Shown here one piece after another: positions 25,401 to 44,800 of a stretch of DNA of 64,000 nt; the first letter of the stretch is position 1; each line of letters starts with the position of its first letter. The translations under genes were made by a program, and so were the position numbers. Below the pieces are notes generated by a model, which worked only from the letters and a program-made list of their open reading frames with translations, made no database searches and had not been told where the DNA came from. Source of the stretch: Hexactinellida sp. DTS-2022 (taxonomy: Eukaryota; Porifera; Hexactinellida); NCBI GenBank assembly GCA_028753945.1, contig JAPNXP010000013.1, positions 5,023,501-5,087,500 on the forward strand, written 5' to 3'.

Positions 25401-25629
25401 GAGAGTAGGCCGCTCTAGGAGCCAAACTAACTCCGACCTAAAAGATGTGCATCACCATACCAGCAGCCTCGATTGCTCTATACCCTCCGTCGCTAGCCAC
25501 AGCCCAGTGGAAACCCCGCGACAACTGTCCCCCGATCCGCAGCACGTTATCAATAGACCCAGGTCCGCTACGACACACTCAAAGTCACCGCAAAGACATT
25601 CCAATCCGGTGTTCTATAGCAACCTGTGA
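5108..25629 (+). CDS. MAST: MAST-family microtubule-associated Ser/Thr kinase with PDZ domain, 26 exons
   Basis: Exons: 5108-5383, 8759-9067, 10080-10111, 10357-10409, 10758-10824, 11089-11164, 11239-11268, 11455-11501, 11557-11622, 13334-13409, 13585-13671, 14032-14136, 14404-14508, 19203-19320, 19392-19438, 19517-19587, 19812-19986, 20341-20513, 20790-20860, 21077-21310, 21641-21886, 22143-22437, 22839-23095, 23703-24055, 24409-24754, 25091-25629. All phases close to give 1417 aa. Family marks in order: the RRWS...SSGYNT Ser-rich motif; the pre-kinase domain (about 320-498) with [11 protein letters not shown] and the MAST-type YIMRQL; an AGC-type kinase (about 508-785) with SKGAYGIV loop, Lys539, HRDLKPDN (Asp633), DFG (Asp651) and GTPDYIAPE; then AEFVPQLE...DTSYFD; and a PDZ domain (about 1090-1175) with FGFAVR and a Pro/Ser-rich tail. 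MAST kinases link PDZ-bound partners to the cytoskeleton. The first exon has no recognised homology and is the weakest part, although its phase fits. Two intronless genes lie in its introns. Confidence 0.93.
5384..8758 (+). other. MAST intron 1, 3.4 kb
   Basis: Strongly AT-rich and without an ORF, RNA gene or recognised element, apart from T/G-rich runs after the donor and around 7200. I see nothing coding in it. Because it is so long, the link between exon 1 and the rest of MAST rests on phase agreement only. Confidence 0.55.
9473..9643. mobile_element. Family-A MITE, near intact
   Basis: TACAGTAGACTCTCG at the left and CAGAGTCTACTGTA at the right form inverted termini with TA flanks (171 bp). 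The interior carries CCCCTAGCCTATACAAATGC and GGTCCCCTGGTGTTC, shared with about ten other copies. Lies in MAST intron 2. Confidence 0.8.
10428..10752. repeat. GTT/GTTT/GTTA microsatellite with internal duplication
   Basis: Runs of GTTG, TTTG and TTAG. A block starting TCTTTTAGTTAGTAAGCTAG occurs at about 10499 and again at about 10632, so a ~133-bp segment has been tandemly duplicated within the MAST intron. Confidence 0.8.
10885..11005. mobile_element. Relic of family-B MITE
   Basis: CCCATTAAGCGGAAAATCCA and CCAATTAAGCGGAGAATCCT are in the same order as the interior of the family-B copies; the termini are eroded. Confidence 0.45.
11173..11203. repeat. (AAC)n microsatellite
   Basis: About nine AAC units immediately after a MAST splice donor. 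This is the clearest exception to the GTT-on-sense pattern seen elsewhere. Confidence 0.9.
11674..11790. mobile_element. Degenerate family-A MITE
   Basis: Carries CCCCTAGCCTATACAAATAT and a diverged right end AAAATCTACTATA; the left terminus is not clear. Confidence 0.5.
12373..12966 (+). CDS. Reeler-domain protein, intronless, nested in MAST intron
   Basis: A single 197-aa ORF. Residues 1-20 look like a signal peptide (hydrophobic, ending near AHCYS). The body fits the Reeler (reelin N-terminal-like) domain: the PYDLTVV...Y..GQTI.LEL opening, [13 protein letters not shown], an ITH motif after a Cys, and a [15 protein letters not shown] ending. The last ~20 residues are hydrophobic with nothing after them, suggesting a GPI-anchor signal or membrane tail. 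Reeler proteins are secreted or surface proteins, in some animals linked to defence or ferric-chelate-reductase-like families. It lies on the same strand as MAST, between the exons at 11557-11622 and 13334-13409, and is followed by a (GTT)n run. A start at 12373 gives the complete signal peptide. Confidence 0.8.
   Translation: MSLLVAFAVILLPIYAHCYSSGPPITVCRSLTPDPSSSGHNAYPLTSDIPYDLTVVNSPLNTYHNGQTILLELSDPGMKSFVGFLVQGRDHGGHPVGTFSPQNEFQQLIYCAGVMGNSITHYNTVDEAFISQQFVWNAIGAETSNVTFFYTVVHEMDEYWAHHEGPTLYYLSGAVIIQTVSSLIMFLLVLVSLSLTI
12988..13010 (+). repeat. (GTT)n microsatellite after the Reeler gene
   Basis: About seven GTT units, 20 bp beyond the Reeler stop codon, on the sense strand of both the Reeler gene and MAST. 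Confidence 0.9.
13118..13266. mobile_element. Family-A MITE
   Basis: Left TACAGTAGATTCTCGTTAAT, right AACGAGTCTACTGTA. The interior GGGGACCGTCGAAATA and CATGCATTTGTATAGACTAG are as in other copies. Confidence 0.75.
13440..13580. repeat. TTTA/TTTG microsatellite
   Basis: Imperfect runs of TTTATTTG just before the acceptor at 13585. They form the pyrimidine/U-rich end of that MAST intron. Confidence 0.8.
13813..13998. mobile_element. Family-B MITE
   Basis: Left CAGTAGACTCGGCTTAATAG, right GCGTAAGTCAACTGTA, slightly diverged. The interior has ACAGGATTTACGGAACGGAA, shared with the copies at 27885, 29777, 32629 and 53446. Confidence 0.7.
14170..14341. mobile_element. Family-A MITE
   Basis: Left TACACTCTGTTAATAGGAAC, right AACAGAGTCTACTGTA; full family-A interior. 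Confidence 0.75.
14509..15272 (+). other. MAST intron segment upstream of the nested beta-helix gene
   Basis: AT-rich and without ORFs. It carries the likely promoter of the nested gene, including the TATA-like box at 15142. Confidence 0.5.
15142..15150 (+). promoter_or_regulatory. TATA-like box of nested beta-helix gene
   Basis: TATATAAAA, 123 bp before the ATG at 15273, suggesting the nested gene has its own promoter. Confidence 0.4.
15273..18944 (+). CDS. Pmp-like parallel beta-helix ectodomain fused to multi-TM region, intronless, nested in MAST intron
   Basis: A single 1223-aa ORF. Residues 1-17 form a signal peptide. Residues ~40-490 are a ladder of right-handed beta-helix turns of ~25-35 residues with FxxN/NCxF and GGA/GGG steps (such as [16 protein letters not shown] and [17 protein letters not shown]), the pattern of Pmp-like repeats and PbH1 domains. 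Many N-glycosylation sequons follow. A Cys-rich linker ([23 protein letters not shown], ~810-870) precedes about eight or nine hydrophobic helices (~890-1200), with a short Lys-rich cytoplasmic tail. I know of no named function; the topology suggests a cell-surface receptor or adhesion protein. It lies between the MAST exons ending at 14508 and starting at 19203, on the same strand. Multi-TM and repeat calls are by eye; the exact helix count is uncertain. Confidence 0.8.
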   Translation: MRVSIIYLLILFPVLFANTIDLSIHVDNNCTNSVCELNLDANTIYSVSHPIILNGYTNVTIIGTGSSIVCFASRRFTHIKIKDVTNVLVRGVIFQSCENIEEIIDSEYSYFHTVHYSFGLSIFSCQNVEVVDSKFSNFYGTLLHLYHSENVTVSNCHFEGNNKFLLTQGLYYTASHNALSQLHISDSNFVRLSAKSMSGIFYKISDLIDDVHYLSGAGIYMFINNSMDVNITIDNCNITECSAISGAGIFLKSFTDSSNYFVSVRNSSFIKNEAYANQTIFVVSGGGIDILSLGNDKIQVEIENCEFISNNAYNGKGGAIAKYLFDQYSKLLTISKLEIRNCSFINNSAISGGAIFVSGRGVDYQHSNLYDRKNSLVIELCNFTSNYADSGGVVFASMHQIILGSGNNFTNNTCSVGCVFVLIQSHLHFNGSNIIQRNKARVFGGAIYIESSFIYISSREQTSYIRGNIAGMRGGGIYVNDNLLIPVETRVHHLIPEFHQCFIRHHNTMDMDKLIFFNNSVEMFFRNTDVCLGNDIYSKTMFYCSHSNTGALYLNSTLEYFKKMGVSFNTSKCSIATDVSQITFDFVPMCKLYLPDITLRDCTGFDPFAFKKYTKHIRKFFHKQDLGNTTINIVFPGYISKLSLQLKDDLNQFTAFYASVDFFPLSQDVSKISENTLYADVSLYPKPNFWRPQTNYSVIFTQSTNKMQLVQMCIYSKPYFPIYICTKLLISTCPDAFHFKPNNVQINACSAKQDILYNKPIFEPRDTNLSILGHPIQSATEVSISINFPALIAISDSGKNFVPGECKYFKCKCYNLTVAHKTCIVNLLTPYEQCLEGLTGPYCTKCIKNNSSHHLLFSPPISIIRTIFNNCYPCMVPFLWVPLYIIITIAITAIILSLRIDIFNDYTRSIAFYSSILYLYMVSCGKVSYEVIFNIISVLLSFSNLLVSENMPFCFGLGSEKDEIQVVTLFNNVSSSVYYLYLLIVYLLFQKIPFLQRYNLGKNIHFPMWTLFILTYSNLCVGAFVPFQTNEQKKWIYYSEFYIRTNLLMVIPSTIIVLFILLIPILLVVLSYRGRKCCFHLTENYEKRFKSGFKLWEVMKLFCRFFFALLFPLPYLFPMKFQIFNNSCLFVSVLCLILLIINSLCQPATNHFANHFESYCLFILTILGILNISHGSLLSDHITGILVLSPYVIFVIIKSYVPVMELVRKLVKYKKQSLAKRIN
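19451..19487 (+). repeat. (GTT)n microsatellite
   Basis: About twelve GTT units in a 78-bp MAST intron (19439-19516), taking up half of it. Confidence 0.95.
19627..19795. mobile_element. Family-A' MITE
   Basis: Left ACAGTAGAACTTCGTTAGTA, right GGTGTTCGTATTAAC. The interior GATAAGACGAACAAACAGTT is shared with 27455-27644. Nearly fills a kinase-domain intron. Confidence 0.7.
20265..20345 (+). repeat. Tandem copies of a splice-acceptor segment before MAST kinase exon 20341
   Basis: TAG followed by AAGCACTACTGC occurs ending at 20273 (decoy) and at the true acceptor 20340. A partial copy, TTAGAACTACTGCC, sits at 20308. The decoys would shift the frame. Confidence 0.7.
20882..20984. mobile_element. 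Truncated family-G MITE
   Basis: GTACCCCCTCGGGAATGGAA and ACCGAGTTATACTGTA match the full copy at 33472-33631; the left terminus is missing. Confidence 0.6.
20991..21080 (+). repeat. Three tandem copies of the acceptor TTCCCAG|TTACC before MAST exon 21077
   Basis: Acceptor-like TTCCCAG ends at 21000, 21040 and 21076, each followed by TTACC. Use of 21040 instead of 21076 adds exactly 36 nt, stop-free and in frame, in the kinase activation-loop region. Use of 21000 shifts the frame. Confidence 0.75.
21361..21506. mobile_element. Family-A MITE, diverged
   Basis: Left TATAGTAGACTCTAGTTGAT, interior CACCAGGGGACCGTCGAAAT; the right end is eroded. Confidence 0.6.
22101..22126 (+). repeat. (GTT)n microsatellite
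   Basis: About eight GTT units, ending 16 bp before the MAST acceptor at 22142. Confidence 0.9.
22564..22728. mobile_element. Family-D MITE
   Basis: TACAGTGGTGTTCGCCTAAG left and CGCGAACACCAGTGTA right; the interior is in inverse orientation to the copy at 914-1090. Confidence 0.75.
23129..23327. mobile_element. Family-E MITE
   Basis: Left ATAGTCAGGTTCTTTTATTA, right ATAAGCAGACCTGACTAT. The interior ACCATAGGGCTTGTTCATGA is shared with the copy starting at 34311. Confidence 0.7.
24123..24306. mobile_element. Family-A' MITE in the PDZ-splitting intron
   Basis: Left ACAATAGAACCTAGCTCGTT, right AGCAAGGTTCTACTGTA; interior GAAGGGGACTGAAATAGTGT. Confidence 0.7.
24949..25021. mobile_element. Family-A' MITE, right half
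   Basis: CGGATAAGGCGTACACATTT to CGAGGCCTACTGTA; the left half is not found. Confidence 0.5.
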
Positions 25630-25761
25630 GGAGTGAGAACTGTGTTTTAACCGATTCTGTGAATTGTCAGTTCTAGTATGAACCCCGTCCCTTCTATTTC
25701 TGTGCTAATTCAGTCAATTACGTTACTGAACTCTGTAATTACTGTGCATCCCTACTACATT

Positions 25762-25767
25762 AATAAA
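25762..25767 (+). terminator. Polyadenylation signal of MAST
   Basis: AATAAA, 133 nt after the MAST stop codon and before the convergent DOT1L stop at 25911. Confidence 0.55.
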
Positions 25768-25910
25768 CTGCTAGATTACACTACGTACAATGACGTCATA
25801 ATGCTATTCATAGTCTATTAACATTGAAATAATATACGATATGATAGTTGGTTGTAAAATTGTTGCTATTAATAACGCTATCTGATTGGCTAAGTGACTA
25901 GTGCGATCAG

Positions 25911-35259
<9,349 letters not shown>

Positions 35260-35288
35260 TCACTGTCTACTGTCACTAAGCTAGCAAT

Positions 35289-35880
35289 AATATATACAGT
35301 AGTACAGTAGATATCGGATATAAGCACACTATGTTGGGAAAAGGTTGCCATATACCCTGTGTAATTTATGTCGGTTATAAGCACATTAAGTGCAGTTCCC
35401 GACGATGTGCTTATAACCGGGGTTAGTCAATGTGTGACAGACGATTCTTTTTATATTACAAATAGGTCAAAAACGTGAGATAGGGGCTGTCTAAATTTCA
35501 GGGATTTTGCGTTACGTTTGAACGGCCCTTATTGGATGGGACCATTTATTATATTGAATACAGTGGATGCGGGTTATAAGAACATCGTCGGGAACTGCAT
35601 ATAATATTGCTCTTATAACCGGCATAAATTATGCAGTAGATGTTGGTTATAAGAACATGCTGGATATAAGAACATTCTACTGGAAAACGGTTGCCATATA
35701 TATACCCTGTATAGCCTATAAGTATAATTTATGTCGGTTATAAGACACTATATGCAGTTCCGACGATGTTCTTGTAACCGGCATCCCCTGTATTGGGGTA
35801 TATGGAAACTGTTTTTCAGTAGAATGTTTTTCAGTAGAATGTTCTTATAACCGATGTTCTTATATCCGGTATCTACTGTA
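35289..35880. mobile_element. Cluster of family-I MITEs upstream of DOT1L
   Basis: Repeated GGTTATAAGAACATCGTCGG, TTCTACTGGAAAACGGTTGC and their inverse complements, in at least three nested or abutting copies. The cluster lies directly between the DOT1L start codon (35259) and the 155-bp satellite, so the DOT1L promoter is squeezed into about 30 bp of unique DNA plus repeats. Confidence 0.7.
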
Positions 35881-38800
35881 AATTCGTTAGCATTCGGAAT
35901 TCATTATAACCACCCATAAGATATTGAAACCATTTGTCCTTTCTATATATAGCACATTCTATAAAAGAACCCCGTTAGTATAATATTGTACGCATTTTGC
36001 GTACAATATATAGCACATTATACTACAGTGGACCTTCGTTAGTATTCGGAATTCATTATAACCACCCATAAGATATTGAAACCATTTGTCCTTTCTATAT
36101 ATAGCACATTCTATAAAAGAAGAACCCCGTTAGTATAATATTGTACGCATTTTGTGTACAATATATAGCACATTATAGTACAGTGGACTTTCGTTAGTAT
36201 TCGGAATTCATTATAACCACCCATAAGAGATTGAAACCATTTGTCCTTTCTATATATATAGCACATTCTACAAATGAAGAACCCCGTTAGTATAATATTG
36301 TACGCATTTTGCGTACAATATATAGCACATTGTACTACAGTGGACCTTCGTTAGCATTCGGAATTCATTATAACCACCCAGTAAGATATTGAACCATTTG
36401 TCCTTTCTATAATATGGGTTGTTATAACTAATTCCGAATACTAACGAAGGTCCACTGTAGTACAATGTACAATATTATACTAACGGGGTTCTTCTGTTGT
36501 AGAATGTGCTATATATAGAAAGGACAAATGGTTTCAATATCTTATGGGTGGTTATAATGAATTCCGAATACTAACGAAGGTCCACTGTAGTATAATGTGC
36601 TACATATTGTACGCAAAATGCGTACAATATTATACTACGAGGTTCTTCTTTAGAAGAATGTGCTATATATATAGAAAGGAAAAATGGTTTCAATATCTTA
36701 TGGGTGGTTATTATGAATTCCGAATGCTAACGAAGGTCCACTATAGTACAATGTGCTATATATTGTACGCAAAATGCGTACAATATTATACTAACGGGGA
36801 TTCTTCTGTTGTAGAATGTGCTATATATAGAAAGCACAAATGGTTTCAATATCTTTTGGGTAGTATAATGAATTCCGAATACTAACGAATGTCCACTATA
36901 GTATAATGTGCAATATATTGTACGCAAAATGCGTACAATATTATACTAACGGGGTTCTTCTTTTGTAGAATGTGCTATATATAGAAAGGACAATTGGTTT
37001 CAATATCTTATGGGTTGTTATAATGAATTCCGAATACTAACGAAGGTCCACTGTAGTATAATGTGCTATATATTGTACGCAAAATGCGTACAATATTATA
37101 CTACGAGGTTCTTCTTTAGAAGAATGTGCTATATATATAGAAAGGAAAAATGGTTTCAATATCTTATGGGTGGTTATTATGAATTCCGAATGCTAACGAA
37201 GGTCCACTATAGTACAATGTGCTATATATTGTACGCAAAATGCGTACAATATTATACTAACGGGGATTCTTCTGTTGTAGAATGTGCTATATATAGAAAG
37301 CACAAATGGTTTCAATATCTTATGGGTGGTTATAATGAATTCCGAATGCTAACGAAGGTCCACTGTAGTATAATGTGCTATATATTGTACGCAAAATGCG
37401 TACAATAATATACTAACGGGGTTCTTCATTTGTAGAATGTGTTATATATATAGAAAGAACAAATGGTTTCAATATCTATATATATAGCACATTCTACAAA
37501 AGAAGAACCCCGTTAGTATACTATTGTACGCATTTTGTGTACAATATATAGCACATTATAGTACAGTGGACTTTCGTTAGTATTCGGAATTCATTATAAC
37601 AACCCATAAGATATTGAAATCATTTGTCCTTTCTATGTATATATAGCACATTCTACAAAAGAAGAACCTCGTTAGTATAATATTGTACGCATTTTGCGTA
37701 CAATATATAGCACATTATACTACAGTGGACCTTCGTTAGCATTCGGAATCTTTATAACCATTCATAAGATATTGAAATCATTTGTCCTTTCTATGTATAT
37801 ATAGCACATTCTACAAAAGAAGAACCCCGTTAGTATAATATTGTACGCATTTTGCGTACAATATATAGCACTTTATACTACAGTGGACCTTCGTTAGCAT
37901 TCGGAATTCATTATAACCACCCATAAGATATCGAAACCATTTGTGCTTTCTATATATAGCACATTCTACAACAGAAGAACCCCGTTAGTATAATATTGTA
38001 CGCATTTTGCGTACAATATATAGCACATTGTACTATAGTGGACCTTCGTTAGCATTCGGAATCTTTATAACCATTCATAAGAGATTGAAACCATTTGTCC
38101 TTTCTATATATATAGCACATTCTTCTAAAGAAGAACCTCGTTAGTATAATATTGTACGCATTTTGCGTACAATATATAGCACATTATACTACAGTGGACC
38201 TTCGTTAGCATTCGGAATCTTTATAACCATTCATAAGAGATTGAAACCATTTGTCCTTTCTATGTATATATAGCACATTCTACAAAAGAAGAACCCCGTT
38301 AGTATAATATTGTACGCATTTTGCGTACAATATATAGCACTTTATACTACAGTGGACCTTCGTTAGCATTCGGAATCTTTATAACCATTCATAAGAGATT
38401 GAAACCATTTGTCCTTTCTATATATATAGCACATTCTTCTAAAGAAGAACCTCGTTAGTATAATATTGTACGCATTTTGCGTACAATATATAGCACATTA
38501 TACTACAGTGGACCTTCGTTAGCATTCGGAATCTTTATAACCATTCATAAGAGATTGAAACCATTTGTGCTTTCTATATATAGCACATTCTACAACAGAA
38601 GAACCCCGTTAGTATAATATTGAACGCATTTTGCGTACAATATATAGCACTTTATACTACAGTGGACCTTCGTTAGCATTCGGAATTCATTATAACCACC
38701 CATAAGATATCGAAACCATTTGTGCTTTCTATATATAGCACATTCTACAACAGAAGAACCCCGTTAGTATAATATTGTACGCATTTTGCGTACAATATAT

Positions 38801-41800
38801 AGCACATTGTACTATAGTGGACCTTCGTTAGCATTCGGAATCTTTATAACCATTCATAAGAGATTGAAACCATTTGTCCTTTCTATATATATAGCACATT
38901 CTTCTAAAGAAGAACCTCGTTAGTATAATATTGTACGCATTTTGCGTACAATATATAGCACATTATACTACAGTGGACCTTCGTTAGCATTCGGAATCTT
39001 TATAACCATTCATAAGAGATTGAAACCATTTGTGCTTTCTATATATAGCACATTCTACAACAGAAGAACCCCGTTAGTGTAATATTGAACGCATTTTGCG
39101 TACAATATATAGCACATTATACTACAGTGGACCTTCGTTAGCATTCGGAATCTTTATAACCATTCATAAGAGATTGAAACCATTTGTCCTTTCTATATAT
39201 ATAGCACATTCTTCTAAAGAAGAACCTCGTTAGTATAATATTGTACGCATTTTGCGTACAATATATAGCACATTATACTACAGTGGACCTTCGTTAGCAT
39301 TCGGAATCTTTATAACCATTCATAAGAGATTGAAACCATTTGTGCTTTCTATATATAGCACATTCTACAACAGAAGAACCCCGTTAGTATAATATTGAAC
39401 GCATTTTGCGTACAATATATAGCACTTTATACTACAGTGGACCTTCGTTAGCATTCGGAATTCATTATAACCACCCATAAGATATCGAAACCATTTGTGC
39501 TTTCTATATATAGCACATTCTACAACAGAAGAACCCCGTTAGTATAATATTGTACGCATTTTGCGTACAATATATAGCACATTGTACTATAGTGGACCTT
39601 CGTTAGCATTCGGAATCTTTATAACCATTCATAAGAGATTGAAACCATTTGTCCTTTCTATATATATAGCACATTCTTCTAAAGAAGAACCTCGTTAGTA
39701 TAATATTGTACGCATTTTGCGTACAATATATAGCACATTATACTACAGTGGACCTTCGTTAGCATTCGGAATCTTTATAACCATTCATAAGAGATTGAAA
39801 CCATTTGTGCTTTCTATATATAGCACATTCTACAACAGAAGAACCCCGTTAGTGTAATATTGAACGCATTTTGCGTACAATATATAGCACATTATACTAC
39901 AGTGGACCTTCGTTAGCATTCGGAATCTTTATAACTATTCATAAGAGATTGAAACCATTTGTCCTTTCTATATATATAGCACATTCTTCTAAAGAAGAAC
40001 CTCGTTAGTATAATATTGTACGCATTTTGCGTACAATATATAGCACATTATACTACAGTGGACCTTCGTTAGCATTCGGAATCTTTATAACCATTCATAA
40101 GAGATTGAAACCATTTGTGCTTTCTATATATAGCACATTCTACAACAGAAGAACCCCGTTAGTATAATATTGAACGCATTTTGCGTACAATATATAGCAC
40201 ATTATACTACAGTGGACCTTCGTTAGCATTCGGAATCTTTATAACCATTCATAAGAGATTGAAACCATTTGTCCTTTCTATATATATAGCACATTCTTCT
40301 AAAGAAGAACCTCGTTAGTATAATATTGTACGCATTTTGCGTACAATATATAGCACATTATACTACAGTGGACCTTCGTTAGCATTCGGAATCTTTATAA
40401 CCATTCATAAGAGATTGAAACCATTTGTGCTTTCTATATATAGCACATTCTACAACAGAAGAACCCCGTTAGTATAATATTGAACGCATTTTGCGTACAA
40501 TATATAGCACATTATTCTACAGTGGACCTTCGTTAGCATTCGGAATCTTTATAACCATTCATAAGAGATTGAAACCATTTGTGCTTTCTATATATAGCAC
40601 ATTCTACAACAGAAGAACCCCGTTAGTATAATATTGAACGCATTTTGCGTACAATATATAGCACATTATACTACAGTGGACCTTCGTTAGCATTCGGAAT
40701 CTTTATAACCATTCATAAGAGATTGAAACCATTTGTCCTTTCTATATATAGCACATTCTACAACAGAAGAACCCCGTTAGTATAATATTGAACGCATTTT
40801 GCGTACAATATATAGCACATTATACTACAGTGGACCTTCGTTAGCATTCGGAATCTTTATAACCATTCATAAGAGATTGAAACCATTTGTCCTTTCTATA
40901 TATATAGCACATTCTTCTAAAGAAGAACCTCGTTAGTATAATATTGTACGCATTTTGCGTACAATATATAGCACATTATACTACAGTGGACCTTCGTTAG
41001 CATTCGGAATCTTTATAACCATTCATAAGAGATTGAAACCATTTGTGCTTTCTATATATAGCACATTCTACAACAGAAGAATCCCGTTAGTATAATATTG
41101 AACGCATTTTGCGTACAATATATAGCACTTTATACTACAGTGGACCTTCGTTAGCATTCGGAATCTTTATAACCATTCATAAGAGATTGAAACCATTTGT
41201 CCTTTCTATATATATAGCACATTCTTCTAAAGAAGAACCTCGTTAGTATAATATTGTACGCATTTTGCGTACAATATATAGCACATTGTACTATAGTGGA
41301 CCTTCGTTAGCATTCGGAATCTTTATAACCATTCATAAGAGATTGAAACCATTTGTCCTTTCTATATATATAGCACATTCTTCTAAAGAAGAACCTCGTT
41401 AGTATAATATTGTACGCATTTTGCGTACAATATATAGCACATTATACTACAGTGGACCTTCGTTAGCATTCGGAATCTTTATAACCATTCATAAGAGATT
41501 GAAACCATTTGTCCTTTCTATGTATATATAGCACATTCTACAAAAGAAGAACCCCGTTAGTATAATATTGTACGCATTTTGCGTACAATATATAGCACTT
41601 TATACTACAGTGGACCTTCGTTAGCATTCGGAATCTTTATAACCATTCATAAGAGATTGAAACCATTTGTCCTTTCTATATATATAGCACATTCTTCTAA
41701 AGAAGAACCTCGTTAGTATAATATTGTACGCATTTTGCGTACAATATATAGCACATTATACTACAGTGGACCTTCGTTAGCATTCGGAATTTTTATAACC

Positions 41801-44800
41801 ATTCATAAGAGATTGAAACCATTTGTGCTTTCTATATATAGCACATTCTACAACAGAAGAACCCCGTTAGTATAATATTGAACGCATTTTGCGTACAATA
41901 TATAGCACTTTATACTACAGTGGACCTTCGTTAGCATTCGGAATTCATTATAACCACCCATAAGATATCGAAACCATTTGTGCTTTCTATATATAGCACA
42001 TTCTACAACAGAAGAACCCCGTTAGTATAATATTGTACGCATTTTGCGTACAATATATAGCACTTTATACTACAGTGGACCTTCGTTAGCATTCGGAATT
42101 CATTATAACCACCCATAAGATATCGAAACCATTTGTCCTTTCTATATATATAGCACATTCTACAACAGAAGAACCCCGTTAGTATAATATTGTACGCATT
42201 TTGCGTACAATATATAGCACATTGTACTATAGTGGACCTTCGTTAGCATTCGGAATCTTTATAACCATTCATAAGAGATTGAAACCATTTGTCCTTTCTA
42301 TATATATAGCACATTCTTCTAAAGAAGAACCTCGTTAGTATAATATTGTACGCATTTTGCGTACAATATATAGCACATTATACTACAGTGGACCTTCGTT
42401 AGCATTCGGAATCTTTATAACCATTCATAAGAGATTGAAACCATTTGTGCTTTCTATATATAGCACATTCTACAACAGAAGAACCCCGTTAGTATAATAT
42501 TGAACGCATTTTGCGTACAATATATAGCACATTATACTACAGTGGACCTTCGTTAGCATTCGGAATCTTTATAACCATTCATAAGAGATTGAAACCATTT
42601 GTCCTTTCTATATATAGCACATTCTACAACAGAAGAACCCCGTTAGTATAATATTGAACGCATTTTGCGTACAATATATAGCACATTATACTACAGTGGA
42701 CCTTCGTTAGCATTCGGAATCTTTATAACCATTCATAAGAGATTGAAACCATTTGTCCTTTCTATATATATAGCACATTCTTCTAAAGAAGAACCTCGTT
42801 AGTATAATATTGTACGCATTTTGCGTACAATATATAGCACATTATACTACAGTGGACCTTCGTTAGCATTCGGAATCTTTATAACCATTCATAAGAGATT
42901 GAAACCATTTGTGCTTTCTATATATAGCACATTCTACAACAGAAGAACCCCGTTAGTATAATATTGAACGCATTTTGCGTACAATATATAGCACTTTATA
43001 CTACAGTGGACCTTCGTTAGCATTCGGAATCTTTATAACCATTCATAAGAGATTGAAACCATTTGTCCTTTCTATATATATAGCACATTCTTCTAAAGAA
43101 GAACCTCGTTAGTATAATATTGTACGCATTTTGCGTACAATATATAGCACATTGTACTATAGTGGACCTTCGTTAGCATTCGGAATCTTTATAACCATTC
43201 ATAAGAGATTGAAACCATTTGTCCTTTCTATATATATAGCACATTCTTCTAAAGAAGAACCTCGTTAGTATAATATTGTACGCATTTTGCGTACAATATA
43301 TAGCACATTATACTACAGTGGACCTTCGTTAGCATTCGGAATCTTTATAACCATTCATAAGAGATTGAAACCATTTGTCCTTTCTATGTATATATAGCAC
43401 ATTCTACAAAAGAAGAACCCCGTTAGTATAATATTGTACGCATTTTGCGTACAATATATAGCACTTTATACTACAGTGGACCTTCGTTAGCATTCGGAAT
43501 CTTTATAACCATTCATAAGAGATTGAAACCATTTGTCCTTTCTATATATATAGCACATTCTTCTAAAGAAGAACCTCGTTAGTATAATATTGTACGCATT
43601 TTGCGTACAATATATAGCACATTATACTACAGTGGACCTTCGTTAGCATTCGGAATCTTTATAACCATTCATAAGAGATTGAAACCATTTGTGCTTTCTA
43701 TATATAGCACATTCTACAACAGAAGAACCCCGTTAGTATAATATTGAACGCATTTTGCGTACAATATATAGCACTTTATACTACAGTGGACCTTCGTTAG
43801 CATTCGGAATTCATTATAACCACCCATAAGATATCGAAACCATTTGTGCTTTCTATATATAGCACATTCTACAACAGAAGAACCCCGTTAGTATAATATT
43901 GTACGCATTTTGCGTACAATATATAGCACTTTATACTACAGTGGACCTTCGTTAGCATTCGGAATTCATTATAACCACCCATAAGATATCGAAACCATTT
44001 GTGCTTTCTATATATAGCACATTCTACAACAGAAGAACCCCGTTAGTATAATATTGTACGCATTTTGCGTACAATATATAGCACATTGTACTATAGTGGA
44101 CCTTCGTTAGCATTCGGAATCTTTATAACCATTCATAAGAGATTGAAACCATTTGTCCTTTCTATATATATAGCACATTCTTCTAAAGAAGAACCTCGTT
44201 TTTATAATATTGTACGCATTTTGCGTACAATATATAGCACATTATACTACAGTGGACCTTCGTTAGCATTCGGAATCTTTATAACCATTCATAAGAGATT
44301 GAAACCATTTGTGCTTTCTATATATAGCACATTCTACAACAGAAGAACCCCGTTAGTATAATATTGAACGCATTTTGCGTACAATATATAGCACATTATA
44401 CTACAGTGGACCTTCGTTAGCATTCGGAATCTTTATAACCATTCATAAGAGATTGAAACCATTTGTCCTTTCTATATATATAGCACATTCTTCTAAAGAC
44501 AACCTCGTTTGTATAATATTGTACGCATTTTGCGTACAATATATAGCACATTATACTACAGTGGACCTTCGTTAGCATTCGGAATCTTTATAACCATTCA
44601 TAAGAGATTGAAACCATTTGTGCTTTCTATATATAGCACATTCTACAACAGAAGAACCCCGTTAGTATAATATTGAACGCATTTTGCGTACAATATATAG
44701 CACATTATACTACAGTGGACCTTCGTTAGCATTCGGAATCTTTATAACCATTCATAAGAGATTGAAACCATTTGTCCTTTCTATATATATAGCACATTCT

